Shown here: positions 49,976 through 58,694 of the stretch, in pieces
How the letters are laid out: every line of letters starts with the position of its first letter
Numbering within the stretch: the stretch's first letter is position 1
Source of the DNA: Gryllotalpicola daejeonensis
GTDB lineage: Bacteria; Actinomycetota; Actinomycetes; Actinomycetales; Microbacteriaceae
Direction of reading: 5' to 3'
Assembly (NCBI RefSeq): GCF_039538145.1
Contig: NZ_BAABBV010000001.1
Coordinates: 434,001 to 498,000, forward strand
Length of the DNA: 64,000 nt
The notes under the pieces: generated by a model
Database searches by the model: none
What the model saw: only the letters and a program-made list of their open reading frames with translations
Told to the model about the DNA's origin: nothing
Program-made: the position numbers and the translations under genes

Positions 49976-50454
49976 GCGCGCTCTCCTGTATTGATCTTCT
50001 TCGGTCCGTTCTCGTTCGCGTAGCCGGTGGAGCCGAAGCCGCCCGCGCCCCGCGCGCTCTCGGGCAGCGCCTCGACCGGCACGAACCGTGCGCGCACGAC
50101 GGGCACGACGACGAGCTGCGCGATGCGGTCGCCGACGGCGACGTCGTACGGCTCTGTCGCATCGGTGTTCAGCAGGATGACCTTGATCTCGCCGCGGTAA
50201 CCGGCGTCGAGGGTGCCGGGCGTGTTCACGATCGTGATGCCGTGGCGCGCGGCCAGCCCGCTGCGGGGCACGACGAAGCCGACGTAGCCCTCCGGCAGCG
50301 CCACAGACACGCCGGTCGGGACGATCACGCGCTGACCGGGCTCGATCCGCACGGCTTCCGCTGCGGTAAGGTCGGCCCCCGCGTCGCCGGGGTGCGCGTA
50401 GACGGGTGCGGCGGGCGCGACGATCGGAACGTCGACGGTCTCAGTCACAGCCAC
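49972..50454 (-). CDS. dut: dUTP diphosphatase
   Basis: Hydrolyses dUTP to dUMP and pyrophosphate, keeping uracil out of DNA. The 160-residue product has the trimeric dUTPase motifs 1-5: AHPGDAGADLTA, VPRSGLAARHG, NTPGTLDAGYRGEI, GDRIAQLVV and the C-terminal ARGAGGFGSTG. The GTG at 50454 has no clear ribosome site; a second GTG two codons later is a close alternative (MTETVDVP). Head of the dut-DUF3710-DUF3159 series. Confidence 0.96.
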   Translation of the reverse strand: MAVTETVDVPIVAPAAPVYAHPGDAGADLTAAEAVRIEPGQRVIVPTGVSVALPEGYVGFVVPRSGLAARHGITIVNTPGTLDAGYRGEIKVILLNTDATEPYDVAVGDRIAQLVVVPVVRARFVPVEALPESARGAGGFGSTGYANENGPKKINTGERA

Positions 50455-50501
50455 GAGGTTACAGCGTCTGACCGTACGGGTTTCCGTGGTGGGATTGGAG
50501 C

Positions 50502-50936
50502 ATGACTCTGTTCCGCGAGCGGCTGTATGCCGCCCCCTGGCTGTTCGTTGCGTGTGCGCTCATCATGCCGGCGACCCTCGCCGTGTTCTGGCCGATCAAC
50601 GTGACGGTCGGTATCGTGCTGGCCATCGTGCTCTACGGCCTGATCGTCGCGGCGCTGGTGGGGTTCGCTCCGGTGCTCGAGGTCACCGAGACGCACTTCA
50701 GGGCAGGGCGCGCGGACATCGAGCGCGAGTACATCGGCGAGGTCGAGGCGTTCACGGGAACGGCCGCGGCACTGGAGCGCGGTCAGCGTCTCGACGGCCG
50801 GGCGTGGCTGCTGCTGCGCGGATCGCTGCCGATCGTGAAGGTGCCGATCACCGACGACGCCGACCCGGTGCCGTACTGGATCGTCTCGACGCGGAAGCCC
50901 AACGAGCTGGCATCCGTTCTCAACAATCGCGCTTAA
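50502..50936 (+). CDS. DUF3093 domain-containing membrane protein
   Basis: A 144-residue protein with two membrane helices near the N-terminus (about 12-30, PWLFVACALIMPATLAVFW, and 34-55, VTVGIVLAIVLYGLIVAAL), then a soluble C-terminal domain with VTETHFRAGRADIEREYIGE and GRAWLLLRGSLPIVKVPITD. Function of DUF3093 is unknown; it is conserved next to dut in actinobacteria. The ATG has TTGGAG close upstream. A hairpin terminator lies between it and the convergent DUF4193 gene. Confidence 0.92.
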   Translation: MTLFRERLYAAPWLFVACALIMPATLAVFWPINVTVGIVLAIVLYGLIVAALVGFAPVLEVTETHFRAGRADIEREYIGEVEAFTGTAAALERGQRLDGRAWLLLRGSLPIVKVPITDDADPVPYWIVSTRKPNELASVLNNRA

Positions 50937-50952
50937 CGGCCATCGCCTACAG

Positions 50953-50983
50953 AAAAGGGCCGTCGGCGAAAGCCGGCGGCCCT
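50953..50983 (-). terminator. Terminator between DUF3093 and DUF4193 genes
   Basis: 12-bp stem AGGGCCGTCGGC / GCCGGCGGCCCT with one G-U pair and loop GAAA. On the minus strand it is followed by TTTTC, so it suits the DUF4193 transcript best, but may act in both directions. Confidence 0.75.
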
Positions 50984-51008
50984 AAGTCTGTTCCTGCTTC
51001 ACGCGGCC

Positions 51009-51299
51009 CTAGGCAGCGCACTCCCGGCAGATCGGACCGAGCTTGGTCTCGTGGTCGAGCTGCGAGCGGTGCTTCACGAGGAAGCAGCTGACGCACGTGA
51101 ACTCGTCAGCCTGCGGGGGCAGCACGACGACGTCGAGATCCATGTCGGAGAGGTCGGCGCCCTGAAGTTCGAAGCTGCCCGGGTTGTCGGGGTCCTCGTC
51201 GATGACGGCCGACGTCTTGTCCGGAACCCGCTCCTTCAGCGCCTCGATCGATTCGGATTCGTCGTCGTTCTTCCTTGGCGCGTCGTAATCGGTTGCCAT
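51009..51299 (-). CDS. DUF4193 domain-containing protein
   Basis: A 96-residue actinobacterial protein starting ATDYDAPRKNDDESESIEAL, with an acidic middle (DEDPDNPGSFELQGADLSDM) and a C-terminal zinc-binding-like pattern FTCVSCFLVKHRSQL and GPICRECAA (two CxxC). Function unknown; the Cys motif suggests metal binding. The ATG at 51299 agrees with family starts. A perfect 9-bp inverted repeat lies 24-44 nt upstream. Divergent from sepH. Confidence 0.93.
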   Translation of the reverse strand: MATDYDAPRKNDDESESIEALKERVPDKTSAVIDEDPDNPGSFELQGADLSDMDLDVVVLPPQADEFTCVSCFLVKHRSQLDHETKLGPICRECAA

Positions 51300-51322
51300 G
51301 CCCATCCACTTCTGAAATTGCA

Positions 51323-51343
51323 CGCCGATCAGCGTGATCGGCG
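51323..51343. promoter_or_regulatory. Perfect inverted repeat upstream of the DUF4193 gene
   Basis: CGCCGATCA-GCG-TGATCGGCG, 24-44 nt before the ATG. It could be an operator or a 5' leader hairpin. Confidence 0.4.
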
Positions 51344-51502
51344 GCGATATTCTGCATCACGCACCGGTGATTATCAAACCGATTCGATTTGGTTCCGGCG
51401 CTGCCCCGGGAAACTCACGGCACGCCCGCGATATTCCCGGCTGCGAGGGCTTTCCCATGGCATCCTGACGTCGTCCGCGGACGGTTCGGAAGGCGAGATC
51501 CC

Positions 51503-52573
51503 ATGCAGGAATTGAAGGTCATCGGTGTCGAGGAAGGCGCTCTGGTCGCCGCCAGCAACGATGGCGACAGGTACCGCATCGCGATCGACGAGGTCGCACT
51601 GACCAAGCTGCGACGCCTGAAGGTCGAGCAGCAGGAGTCCGCCGTGCGCATCTCGCCCCGCGAGATCCAGGCCCACATCCGTGGCGGCCTCTCGGCCGAA
51701 GACGTCGCTGAGCTCACCGGCGCGCCGCTCGACTACGTGCAGCGCTTCGAGCGCCCCATCATCGCCGAGCGCGAGCACATCGTCGCGCAGGCGCTGACCG
51801 TGCCGGTGCGGGTGACCGCCGACGTCGACGTGCTCGGCGAGAGCGCGACCTTCGGCTCTGCCATTCGCGACCGTCTCGCCGCGCTCGGCGCCACGGGCGA
51901 GCGCTGGGCCAGCTGGCGGGAAGAGGAGACCGGCTGGATCGTCAAGCTGACCTTCACCGCCGACGACATCGAGCACGACGCCCGCTGGACGTACGAGCCG
52001 CGCAAGGCGCACCTCGCCCCCGCGAACGCCGAGGCGAGCACGCTGTCGCAGCACGGGGAGCTTCCGCCCACCGGCCTGATCCCGCGTCTGCGCGCCGTGA
52101 GCCCCCTGATTCCGGACGACGCGCGCTTCGACTCCGGCCAGTTCGAGTTCGTCGAGCCGAAGCGCCAGGACGCCGCACCCGCACCCGCGGCCCCCGCATC
52201 GCAGCCTCAGGTGCCGGCCGGCGCGATCAAGCGTGCCGACGACCAGCCGCGCGATGTGCACAACACCGCAGACCTGCTCGAGGCGCTGCGCCGTCGCCGC
52301 GGTGAGCGCGAGGCATCCGCCCGCGATTCTCAGCCCATCGAGCTCGAGCTGCCTCCGCTCGATGAGGGGCGCGACGCGCGCGACGAGAAGCCGGCGCAGC
52401 GCGACGAGCACCCGTCCGGCCCGGTTCCGGTGCCTGCCGGCGGGTTCGGGCAGCGCGAGACCGGCCCGGTCGGCGTGCGCGGCTCGTCAAAGCGCGGCCG
52501 TGCGTCGATGCCGAGCTGGGACGAGATCGTCTTCGGCGCCCGAGGCGACGACGACGGCGGCAACCTGGCCTGA
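51503..52573 (+). CDS. sepH: Septation protein SepH (DUF3071)
   Basis: Actinobacterial FtsZ-interacting division protein. The 356-residue product has an N-terminal conserved domain (about 1-175) with QELKVIGVEEGALVAASNDG, RISPREIQAHIRGGLSAEDV (a helix-turn-helix-like segment), FGSAIRDRLAALGA and WASWREEETGWIVKLTFT, and a long disordered C-terminal half rich in Ala/Pro/Gln/Arg, ending with a short conserved helix RASMPSWDEIVFG. ATG preceded by GGAAGGCGAG. It neighbours DUF4193 and the parC region, as in relatives. Confidence 0.94.
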   Translation: MQELKVIGVEEGALVAASNDGDRYRIAIDEVALTKLRRLKVEQQESAVRISPREIQAHIRGGLSAEDVAELTGAPLDYVQRFERPIIAEREHIVAQALTVPVRVTADVDVLGESATFGSAIRDRLAALGATGERWASWREEETGWIVKLTFTADDIEHDARWTYEPRKAHLAPANAEASTLSQHGELPPTGLIPRLRAVSPLIPDDARFDSGQFEFVEPKRQDAAPAPAAPASQPQVPAGAIKRADDQPRDVHNTADLLEALRRRRGEREASARDSQPIELELPPLDEGRDARDEKPAQRDEHPSGPVPVPAGGFGQRETGPVGVRGSSKRGRASMPSWDEIVFGARGDDDGGNLA

Positions 52574-52596
52574 GCGCCGAGCCGGGCGCCTCAGCC

Positions 52597-53742
52597 TCAG
52601 TTCGCGAACGCGCCGAAGCCGATCAGCGGCACCCTGACTTCGTCGGGGCTGAACGAGCCGTGCTGGCCGACCATCGCCCAGTTGTGCTCGGTCGTGCTCC
52701 GCGAGTCGTAGTACGCGACCTGTGAGCGCGCGGCGACGAGCACCTCGCCGATGCGCGGCAGCACATCGTCGTCGACGCCGTTCGGCCCGAACCAGCCGGC
52801 CGCGATCGCCTCGTCACGTGTCGCCACCCAGGCACGGTCGTCTTCGGCCTGATGCCAGAGCCGCGCGACTCTTGCGATGTCGTCCGCGGAGGCGCCGCGC
52901 TCGAGGTGCAGCTGCACGCAGCGGTAGTCCCCCGCGACGTGTCGAACGCCCGCGACGAGCTCCGGCTCGCGGTCGAAGAAGACCTGGCCACGCGGCGTGA
53001 CGTCGACCATGCCGTGGTCGGCGGTCAGCAGTGCGCCCTGGCCCTTCGACAGGTCGCGCTCGAGCTGCGCCAGCCCGGCGTCGAGCTCTTCGAGCTTCGC
53101 CGTCCACTCCGGCGACTGCCACCCGTATCGGTGGGCCGCCATGTCGAGCTCGGGCACGTAGACGAAGACGACGGCCCGGCCCGCGCGGGCGAGCGAGATC
53201 GCGGTCGACAGACGGTCGGCGATCGAGCGCGCAGGCACGTACTCCGCACCGCGATGGACGGCCTGCGTCAGCCGCGTGCTCGCATAGCGCGCGTGGCCGA
53301 CGAGGTACGAGCGGATGCCTGCGTCGGCGTGCGCCTCGAAGAGAGTGGGCATTCGCTGCCAGGTAGCCGGATCCGGTCCCGCCTGCCAGCCGTTCAGGTG
53401 ATTGAACACCCGGTCGGTGGCCGGGTCGACCGCCTCATAGGCCGTGATGCCGTGCTGGCCGGGATAGGCGCCGGTCGAGAGGGTCGCCAGAGCGGCGGCT
53501 GTCGTGGTGGGGAATCCGCTCTCAATCGTCGTCGCCCTGTTCAATCGCGGCGCGATCGTGCGCGCGTGCCCCGCGCGCGCCTTGAGCGGGAGGGCGCCGA
53601 GGCCGTCGGCGAGCACGACGATCGCGGCGTCGACAGGCTTCAGCGCCAGCTGAGGCGTGCCGCGCTCGACAGCGGCGAAGCAACTGGCGAGGACGTCGGC
53701 GAGGCTCACGGATTGCGAATACGCGTTCGGTAGAGTCGCCAT
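52597..53742 (-). CDS. Alkaline phosphatase family protein (nucleotide pyrophosphatase-like)
   Basis: A 381-residue cytoplasmic protein of the alkaline phosphatase superfamily (type I phosphodiesterase/nucleotide pyrophosphatase group). Visible motifs are AIVVLADGLGALPLKARAGH (first Asp), ESGFPTTTAAALATLSTGAYPGQHG (nucleophile Thr in FPTTT), VFVYVPELDMAAHRYGW (D and H), and GALLTADHGMVDVTPRG (DHG). No signal peptide. Substrate unknown. The ATG at 53742 lies within a CCATGG palindrome that also holds a potential ATG of parC on the other strand. Conserved in this place in actinobacteria. Confidence 0.93.
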   Translation of the reverse strand: MATLPNAYSQSVSLADVLASCFAAVERGTPQLALKPVDAAIVVLADGLGALPLKARAGHARTIAPRLNRATTIESGFPTTTAAALATLSTGAYPGQHGITAYEAVDPATDRVFNHLNGWQAGPDPATWQRMPTLFEAHADAGIRSYLVGHARYASTRLTQAVHRGAEYVPARSIADRLSTAISLARAGRAVVFVYVPELDMAAHRYGWQSPEWTAKLEELDAGLAQLERDLSKGQGALLTADHGMVDVTPRGQVFFDREPELVAGVRHVAGDYRCVQLHLERGASADDIARVARLWHQAEDDRAWVATRDEAIAAGWFGPNGVDDDVLPRIGEVLVAARSQVAYYDSRSTTEHNWAMVGQHGSFSPDEVRVPLIGFGAFAN

Positions 53743-53776
53743 GGCTTTCAGTGTGCCAGAGACGCAGAAAGAGCAG

Positions 53777-56320
53777 ATGAGCCCAGCAGACCGCACCCTC
53801 CCCGCAGACATCGTGGAACGTATCGAAGATGTCGACGTCTCAGCAGAGATGCAGGGGTCGTATCTGGAGTACGCGTACTCGGTCATCTACGCCCGCGCTC
53901 TGCCCGATGCCCGCGACGGCCTGAAGCCGGTGCAGCGGCGCATCCTCTACATGATGAGCGAGATGGGCCTGCGGCCCGATCGCGGCCATGTGAAGTCGGC
54001 CCGCGTCACCGGCGAGGTGATGGGCAAGCTGCACCCGCACGGCGACGGGGCGATCTACGACGCCCTCGTGCGCATGGCGCAGGACTTCACGCTGCGCGTC
54101 CCGCTCATCGACGGGCACGGAAACTTCGGCTCGCTCGATGACGGGCCGGCCGCCGCCCGCTACACGGAGGCACGCCTGGCCCCCGTCTCGCTCGAGATGA
54201 CGGCCGACATCGACGAGGACACCGTCGACTTCGAGCCGAACTACGACTCGTCGCAGCAGGAGCCTGCGGTTCTGCCGTCGGCGATCCCGAACCTGCTTGT
54301 CAACGGCGCGAGCGGCATCGCGGTCGGCATGGCGACGAACATGGCGCCGCACAACCTGATCGAGGTGGTCGGGGCCGCGAAGCATCTGCTGGAGAATCCG
54401 GATGCCTCGCTCGACGACCTCATGGCCTATGTGCCGGGCCCGGACCTTCCTGGCGGCGGCACCATCGTGGGTCTCGCCGGCATCCGCGAGGCGTACGAGA
54501 CGGGGCGCGGCAGCTTCCGCACCCGTGCGAAGGTGCGCGTCGAGCCGATCACCGCGCGCAAGAACGGCCTGACGATCACCGAGCTGCCCTACCTCGTCGG
54601 GCCCGAGAAGGTCATCGAGAAAATCAAGGACGGGGTGAACTCGAAGAAGCTGCAGGGCATCTCCGACGTCACCGACCTGTCCGACCGCCAGCACGGACTT
54701 CGCCTTGTCATCGGCATCAAGACCGGCTTCAACCCCGAGGCGGTGCTCGAGCAGCTGTACAAGTTCACGCCGCTCGAAGACGGCTTCTCGATCAACAACG
54801 TCGCCCTCGTGGACGGCGGCCCGCAGACTCTCGGCCTGCGCGACCTGCTGCGCGTCTACCTCGACCACCGCATCGAGGTCGTGACCCGGCGCTCACGTTT
54901 CCGCCTCGCCCGCAGGCAGGAGCGTCTGCACCTGGTCGAAGGCCTCTTGATCGCGATCCTCGACATCGACGAGGTGATCCAGGTCATCCGGACCTCGGAG
55001 GACTCGGCTGAGGCATCCGGTCGCCTGCAGTCGGTGTTCGACCTCTCTCAGCTGCAGGCCGAGTACATCCTCGAGCTGCGTCTGCGCCGGCTGACCAAGT
55101 TCAGTCGCATCGAGCTCGAGACCGAGCGCGACCAGCTGCAGGCGGAGATCGCCGAGCTCGAGGCGATCCTCGCGTCGCCTGCGCGCATCCGCGCCGTCGT
55201 CGCCGACGAACTCGACGACGTCGCCGAGCGCTTCGGCACGCCGCGGCGCACGCTGCTCACCGAGGCCAAGGCCTCGATCGCATCGACGGGGTCGAAGAAG
55301 GCGACGTTCACGGGCCCTGCGCTCGAGATCGCCGACTCCCCCGCCATCGTCTACCTCTCGACCACCGGCCGCACCGTGCGCGTCGACCTGCCGGAGGGCG
55401 CGGCGGCGCCGGCCGTCGCTCCTCGTCGCTCGAAGCACGACGCCGTGCTGTCGAGCCTGGTGACGACCACACGCGCGGAGATCGGGGCGGTCACCAATCG
55501 CGGTCGACTCATTCGCTTCTCGCCGGTCGACCTGCCGGTCGTACCTCTTAATTCGATTCATCTGGCCGCTGGTGCGCGCATCGCCGAGTACCTCGGCGGG
55601 CTGGGCAAGGGCGAGCGCGTGCTGGGCATCGTCTCGCTCGCAGCGGATGCCGCGCCGATCGCCCTCGGAACGGCGCAGGGCGTCGTGAAGCGCGTCGTGC
55701 CGGGCAACTGGCCGAACCGGCCCGACTTCGAGATCATCGGTCTGAAGGCCGGCGATGAGGTCGTGGGTGTGGCGCACGCCGCCGACGATCGCGAGCTCGT
55801 GTTCACCGCGTCCGACGCACAGCTGCTGCACTTCTCGGCCGCCGCCGTCAGGCCGCAGGGAGCGGCCGCGGGCGGCATGGCCGGCATCAACCTCGGCAAG
55901 AACGCCAAGGTGATCGGATTCTTCGTCGTCGACCCTGCGGCGGAAAACGTCGTCGTCACGGTCTCGGTTCCGCTCGAGACGCTGCCCGGGACGGACCCCG
56001 GCCGCGGCAAGGTCTCCGCCTTCGGCGAGTTCCCCGGCAAGGGGCGCGCGACGGGCGGCGTGCGTGCGCACGCCTTCCTCAAGGGCGAGGGCATGCTGTC
56101 GCTCGCCTGGGTGGGCCCACAGCCGGCGCGTGCCGTCGCCTCGGACGGCGCGGCCCGGCAGCTGCCGGAGACGCTCGCGAAGCGCGATGGCAGCGGCACT
56201 CCGCTCGACAGCGTGGTGACGTCAGTGGGCACGGCGGTCGGCGCAGAGGCCGCGGTGGTGGCGGCCACGGCCGGCGCGGCTGAGCTCAGGGAAGAGAGCG
56301 ACCCCGAGGCGCTGTTCTAA
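53777..56320 (+). CDS. parC: DNA topoisomerase IV subunit A
   Basis: ATP-dependent decatenation of chromosomes with ParE. The 847-residue product has the type IIA A-subunit core GSYLEYAYSVIYARALPDARDG, KSARVTGEVMGKLHPHGDGAIYDALVRMAQ, NFGSLDDGPAAARYTEARLAP with the catalytic Tyr, GIAVGMATNMAPHNL, and beta-pinwheel repeats in the C-terminal third (about 500-820). The ATG at 53777 is preceded by AGAAAGAG; an ATG 36 nt up also fits the frame. The partner parE lies 6.4 kb away on the other strand beyond an accessory block. Confidence 0.96.
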   Translation: MSPADRTLPADIVERIEDVDVSAEMQGSYLEYAYSVIYARALPDARDGLKPVQRRILYMMSEMGLRPDRGHVKSARVTGEVMGKLHPHGDGAIYDALVRMAQDFTLRVPLIDGHGNFGSLDDGPAAARYTEARLAPVSLEMTADIDEDTVDFEPNYDSSQQEPAVLPSAIPNLLVNGASGIAVGMATNMAPHNLIEVVGAAKHLLENPDASLDDLMAYVPGPDLPGGGTIVGLAGIREAYETGRGSFRTRAKVRVEPITARKNGLTITELPYLVGPEKVIEKIKDGVNSKKLQGISDVTDLSDRQHGLRLVIGIKTGFNPEAVLEQLYKFTPLEDGFSINNVALVDGGPQTLGLRDLLRVYLDHRIEVVTRRSRFRLARRQERLHLVEGLLIAILDIDEVIQVIRTSEDSAEASGRLQSVFDLSQLQAEYILELRLRRLTKFSRIELETERDQLQAEIAELEAILASPARIRAVVADELDDVAERFGTPRRTLLTEAKASIASTGSKKATFTGPALEIADSPAIVYLSTTGRTVRVDLPEGAAAPAVAPRRSKHDAVLSSLVTTTRAEIGAVTNRGRLIRFSPVDLPVVPLNSIHLAAGARIAEYLGGLGKGERVLGIVSLAADAAPIALGTAQGVVKRVVPGNWPNRPDFEIIGLKAGDEVVGVAHAADDRELVFTASDAQLLHFSAAAVRPQGAAAGGMAGINLGKNAKVIGFFVVDPAAENVVVTVSVPLETLPGTDPGRGKVSAFGEFPGKGRATGGVRAHAFLKGEGMLSLAWVGPQPARAVASDGAARQLPETLAKRDGSGTPLDSVVTSVGTAVGAEAAVVAATAGAAELREESDPEALF

Positions 56321-56337
56321 GCGGTACTCTCTGCGCC

Positions 56338-56874
56338 ATGACGCGGCGCGCGGAGTGGCTCTGGCTCGGTGGCGGGGCCGTGCTCGTGGTGGCGCTGCTG
56401 GTTGCGGCATCCCTCGCGTTCATGGGTCGCACTGACCCGTTGCCGCACGACGGGTCGATCGCGGACCCCGGGACTCCCGACCCGATCTACGACCATCTCA
56501 CCGTGCAGGTGCACGCGCCCGGGCCGAGCATCACCGCGAGCGCCGCCCGCAGCGAGAAGCTGATCAGCATGCCGTGGGTCGTGTTCGCCCACCACGACGG
56601 AGGTCGCACCCTCGAGATCGTCGCCGCGACCGGTGATGGCAGCTGCGTGAAGCCCGCGGGCTATCGGGTCGAGCAGACCGATTCGTATGTCGAGCTCTGG
56701 CTGTACAGCATGCGAGCGCCCGCGGGCACGCGTTGTCTGCCGTACGTCACCATGTGGCGCACCGACATCACACTCGCTCGGCCACTCGGCGGTCGCACTT
56801 TGCTGCACCCGAAGACAGCGCCCGACTGGCCGGCGAGCCGTGTGTTCGACGGCTACGTCTGGGCTACTCCGTAG
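56338..56874 (+). CDS. Membrane-anchored hypothetical protein
   Basis: A 178-residue protein with one N-terminal membrane segment (about residues 8-29, WLGGGAVLVVALLVAASLAF) and an exported soluble part of unknown fold. It has two Cys (in GDGSCVKPAG and GTRCLPYVT) about 37 residues apart, which may form a disulfide. I do not recognise a family. ATG lies 17 nt after parC, so it may be co-transcribed. Its end overlaps the convergent VOC gene by 11 nt. Confidence 0.65.
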   Translation: MTRRAEWLWLGGGAVLVVALLVAASLAFMGRTDPLPHDGSIADPGTPDPIYDHLTVQVHAPGPSITASAARSEKLISMPWVVFAHHDGGRTLEIVAATGDGSCVKPAGYRVEQTDSYVELWLYSMRAPAGTRCLPYVTMWRTDITLARPLGGRTLLHPKTAPDWPASRVFDGYVWATP

Positions 56875-57322
56875 GGTGCGGCGCGTTCAGGTCCTCGGTG
56901 AGTTCGAGGATCAAGCCTTCCGGCCCGCGTACATACGCGAGGCGGAACAGATCCCGGTAATCGGCTACCTCCCCGACGAGCTCGTAGCCGAGCTCACGCG
57001 CCCGTGCGACCTTCGCGTTGACATCGACGACCCGATAGGCGATGTGCCGCAGCCCGTAGGCGTTGGCCGGAAGGTCGCGGGGCTCGCCGTCGGATGCCGG
57101 CGACGTGAACTTGGTGAGCTCGATGTGCCCGGAGCCGTCGGTGCCCGAGATCAGCACCAGTTGCTCGACGGTTCCGGGCAGGCCCACGATGCGGTCGACC
57201 CAGCTGCCGCTCGACGTGCCGAGGTCGTCACGGGTGAAGCCGAGGCCGGTGAAGAACGAGGCGACCTTCTCGAGGTCGTCGACGACGAGGCCGACGTGAT
57301 CGAAGCTGATGCTGGTGGTCAT
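56864..57322 (-). CDS. VOC family protein (glyoxalase/dioxygenase fold)
   Basis: A 152-residue vicinal-oxygen-chelate protein with SISFDHVGLVVDDLEKVASF, FFTGLGFTRDDLGTSSGSW, GHIELTKFTSPASD, YGLRHIAYRVVDVNAKVARA and a late FRLAYVRGPEGLILELTED. The His/Glu metal positions of the fold (His in FDHVG, Glu in HIEL, His in RHIAY, Glu in ILELT) are present. Substrate unknown. On the same strand as the ABC transporter genes, 16 nt after the permease ends, so possibly co-transcribed. Confidence 0.9.
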   Translation of the reverse strand: MTTSISFDHVGLVVDDLEKVASFFTGLGFTRDDLGTSSGSWVDRIVGLPGTVEQLVLISGTDGSGHIELTKFTSPASDGEPRDLPANAYGLRHIAYRVVDVNAKVARARELGYELVGEVADYRDLFRLAYVRGPEGLILELTEDLNAPHPTE

Positions 57323-57338
57323 GCGGTCACCGTAGCGG

Positions 57339-58694
57339 TCACGGCGTTCCGAGGCACCCGTCGAAGGCGTACAGCGGGTTCAGGTACGAGCGGCCCTTCG
57401 GGTCGGTGCCGTGCAGGGCGCCGACGGCGGCGGGCGGTGCCTGCACCGTGTAGCAGCCGTTGGCGCGCACCTCGAGGTCGACTTGGATGGGGCTGATGCC
57501 GTCGGTCGTGCGCGTGTCGGTGATGAGGCAGCTCCAGCCCTCGCCCGCACCTGACCCCTTGTTGGCTGTCGGGGTGATGGTGCCGACCGAGCAGATCGTG
57601 CTCCAGGGGGTCGTGGTGTCTGCGGGCCTCCCGTTGTGCCACAGGTAGTTGACCTGCACCAGGTTGCTGAACGTCGTGTTCACGGACGTCGCCAGGTTGT
57701 CCGCAGTGAGCGGCGTCGGCCCGACCTTGCCGACTCCGGCGAGCACGCCGCCGATGACGACGACCGTGACGCCGATCTGCACGAAGGTCCGGCGGCGGTT
57801 CGCGGGAACCGCATCGGCGCCCGCGAACTCCCGACGACGCAGCAGCCACCACGACGCCGCGGCGAAGATCGCGGTGTAGACGAGGCTCGTCACGACAGCC
57901 TGCGCAACGGCGCCAGCGTGGACCGGGGCGGTGAAGAGCACGTGGTAGACGTCGAACGGCGTGAAGAGCATGATGCTGCGCACGATCGTGCCAGAGGCGA
58001 TGTTCTCGAGCCCCTGCAGCACGATGGCCACCAGGAGGGGGCCGACCACTCCGACGACGGTGCTGCGACTGGCGACGGAGAAGAGCACGCCGAGGGCGGC
58101 GAACGCTGTGGCCGGCAAGAGCCCGATCGCCCAGCTCGCCGCGAGCAGCCCGAGCGCGTGCCCCGGCTCGATCAGTTGGCCCGAGAGCCCGATGAGCGGC
58201 TCGCCGCCGATCACGGCGAGGCCGGCGCCGATGCTGACGACGCCGATCAGCGCCCAGCAGAGCCAGACCCCGATCGTGGCGGCGATCGCCTTGCCCAGGA
58301 ACAGCTGGGTGCGGGAGGCGGAGCGCGTGAGCAGCGTCTTCCAGGTGCCGAGGCGGTCCTCGCTGGCGAAGATGTCGCCGGCGATGAGCCCTGCGCCGAC
58401 CGCCACGCCCCACGCCGCGGTCCAGTCGAGGATGAACAGCGAGGTCGCGAAACCGGACGTTCCCGCCCAGCGGCCGAACAGCGTGTCGCTGGGCCGGATG
58501 CCTGAGACGCGCATGCCGATTGCGAAGACCACCGGCACAATCACGCAGAACACCAGCAGCACCCGCAACGGCAGCTGCGCAATCAGCTTGGAGAACTCGA
58601 CGCGGATGGCGACGCCGAGCCCGGGGCGGCTCGCGGTGCGCGCGGCGCGGGGCTCTGGCGCGGCGACGGTCTGAGTGGCGGTGACGGCGCTCAC
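57339..58694 (-). CDS. ABC-2 type transporter permease with C-terminal extracytoplasmic Cys-rich domain
   Basis: A 451-residue membrane protein. After a short cytoplasmic N-terminus (about 30 residues) it has six membrane helices up to about residue 285 (LLVFCVIVPVVFAIGMRV, TAAWGVAVGAGLIAGDIF, ATIGVWLCWALIGVVSIG, LLAASWAIGLLPATAFAAL, VVGPLLVAIVLQGL, VVTSLVYTAIFAAASWW), a basic loop, a seventh helix (about 315-335), and a C-terminal extracytoplasmic domain of about 115 residues with four Cys (TICSVG, WSCLITD, NGCYTVQ, DGCLGTP), probably two disulfides. ABC-2 permeases usually lack such a domain. The GTG overlaps the ATPase stop codon by 4 nt. Confidence 0.88.
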   Translation of the reverse strand: MSAVTATQTVAAPEPRAARTASRPGLGVAIRVEFSKLIAQLPLRVLLVFCVIVPVVFAIGMRVSGIRPSDTLFGRWAGTSGFATSLFILDWTAAWGVAVGAGLIAGDIFASEDRLGTWKTLLTRSASRTQLFLGKAIAATIGVWLCWALIGVVSIGAGLAVIGGEPLIGLSGQLIEPGHALGLLAASWAIGLLPATAFAALGVLFSVASRSTVVGVVGPLLVAIVLQGLENIASGTIVRSIMLFTPFDVYHVLFTAPVHAGAVAQAVVTSLVYTAIFAAASWWLLRRREFAGADAVPANRRRTFVQIGVTVVVIGGVLAGVGKVGPTPLTADNLATSVNTTFSNLVQVNYLWHNGRPADTTTPWSTICSVGTITPTANKGSGAGEGWSCLITDTRTTDGISPIQVDLEVRANGCYTVQAPPAAVGALHGTDPKGRSYLNPLYAFDGCLGTP

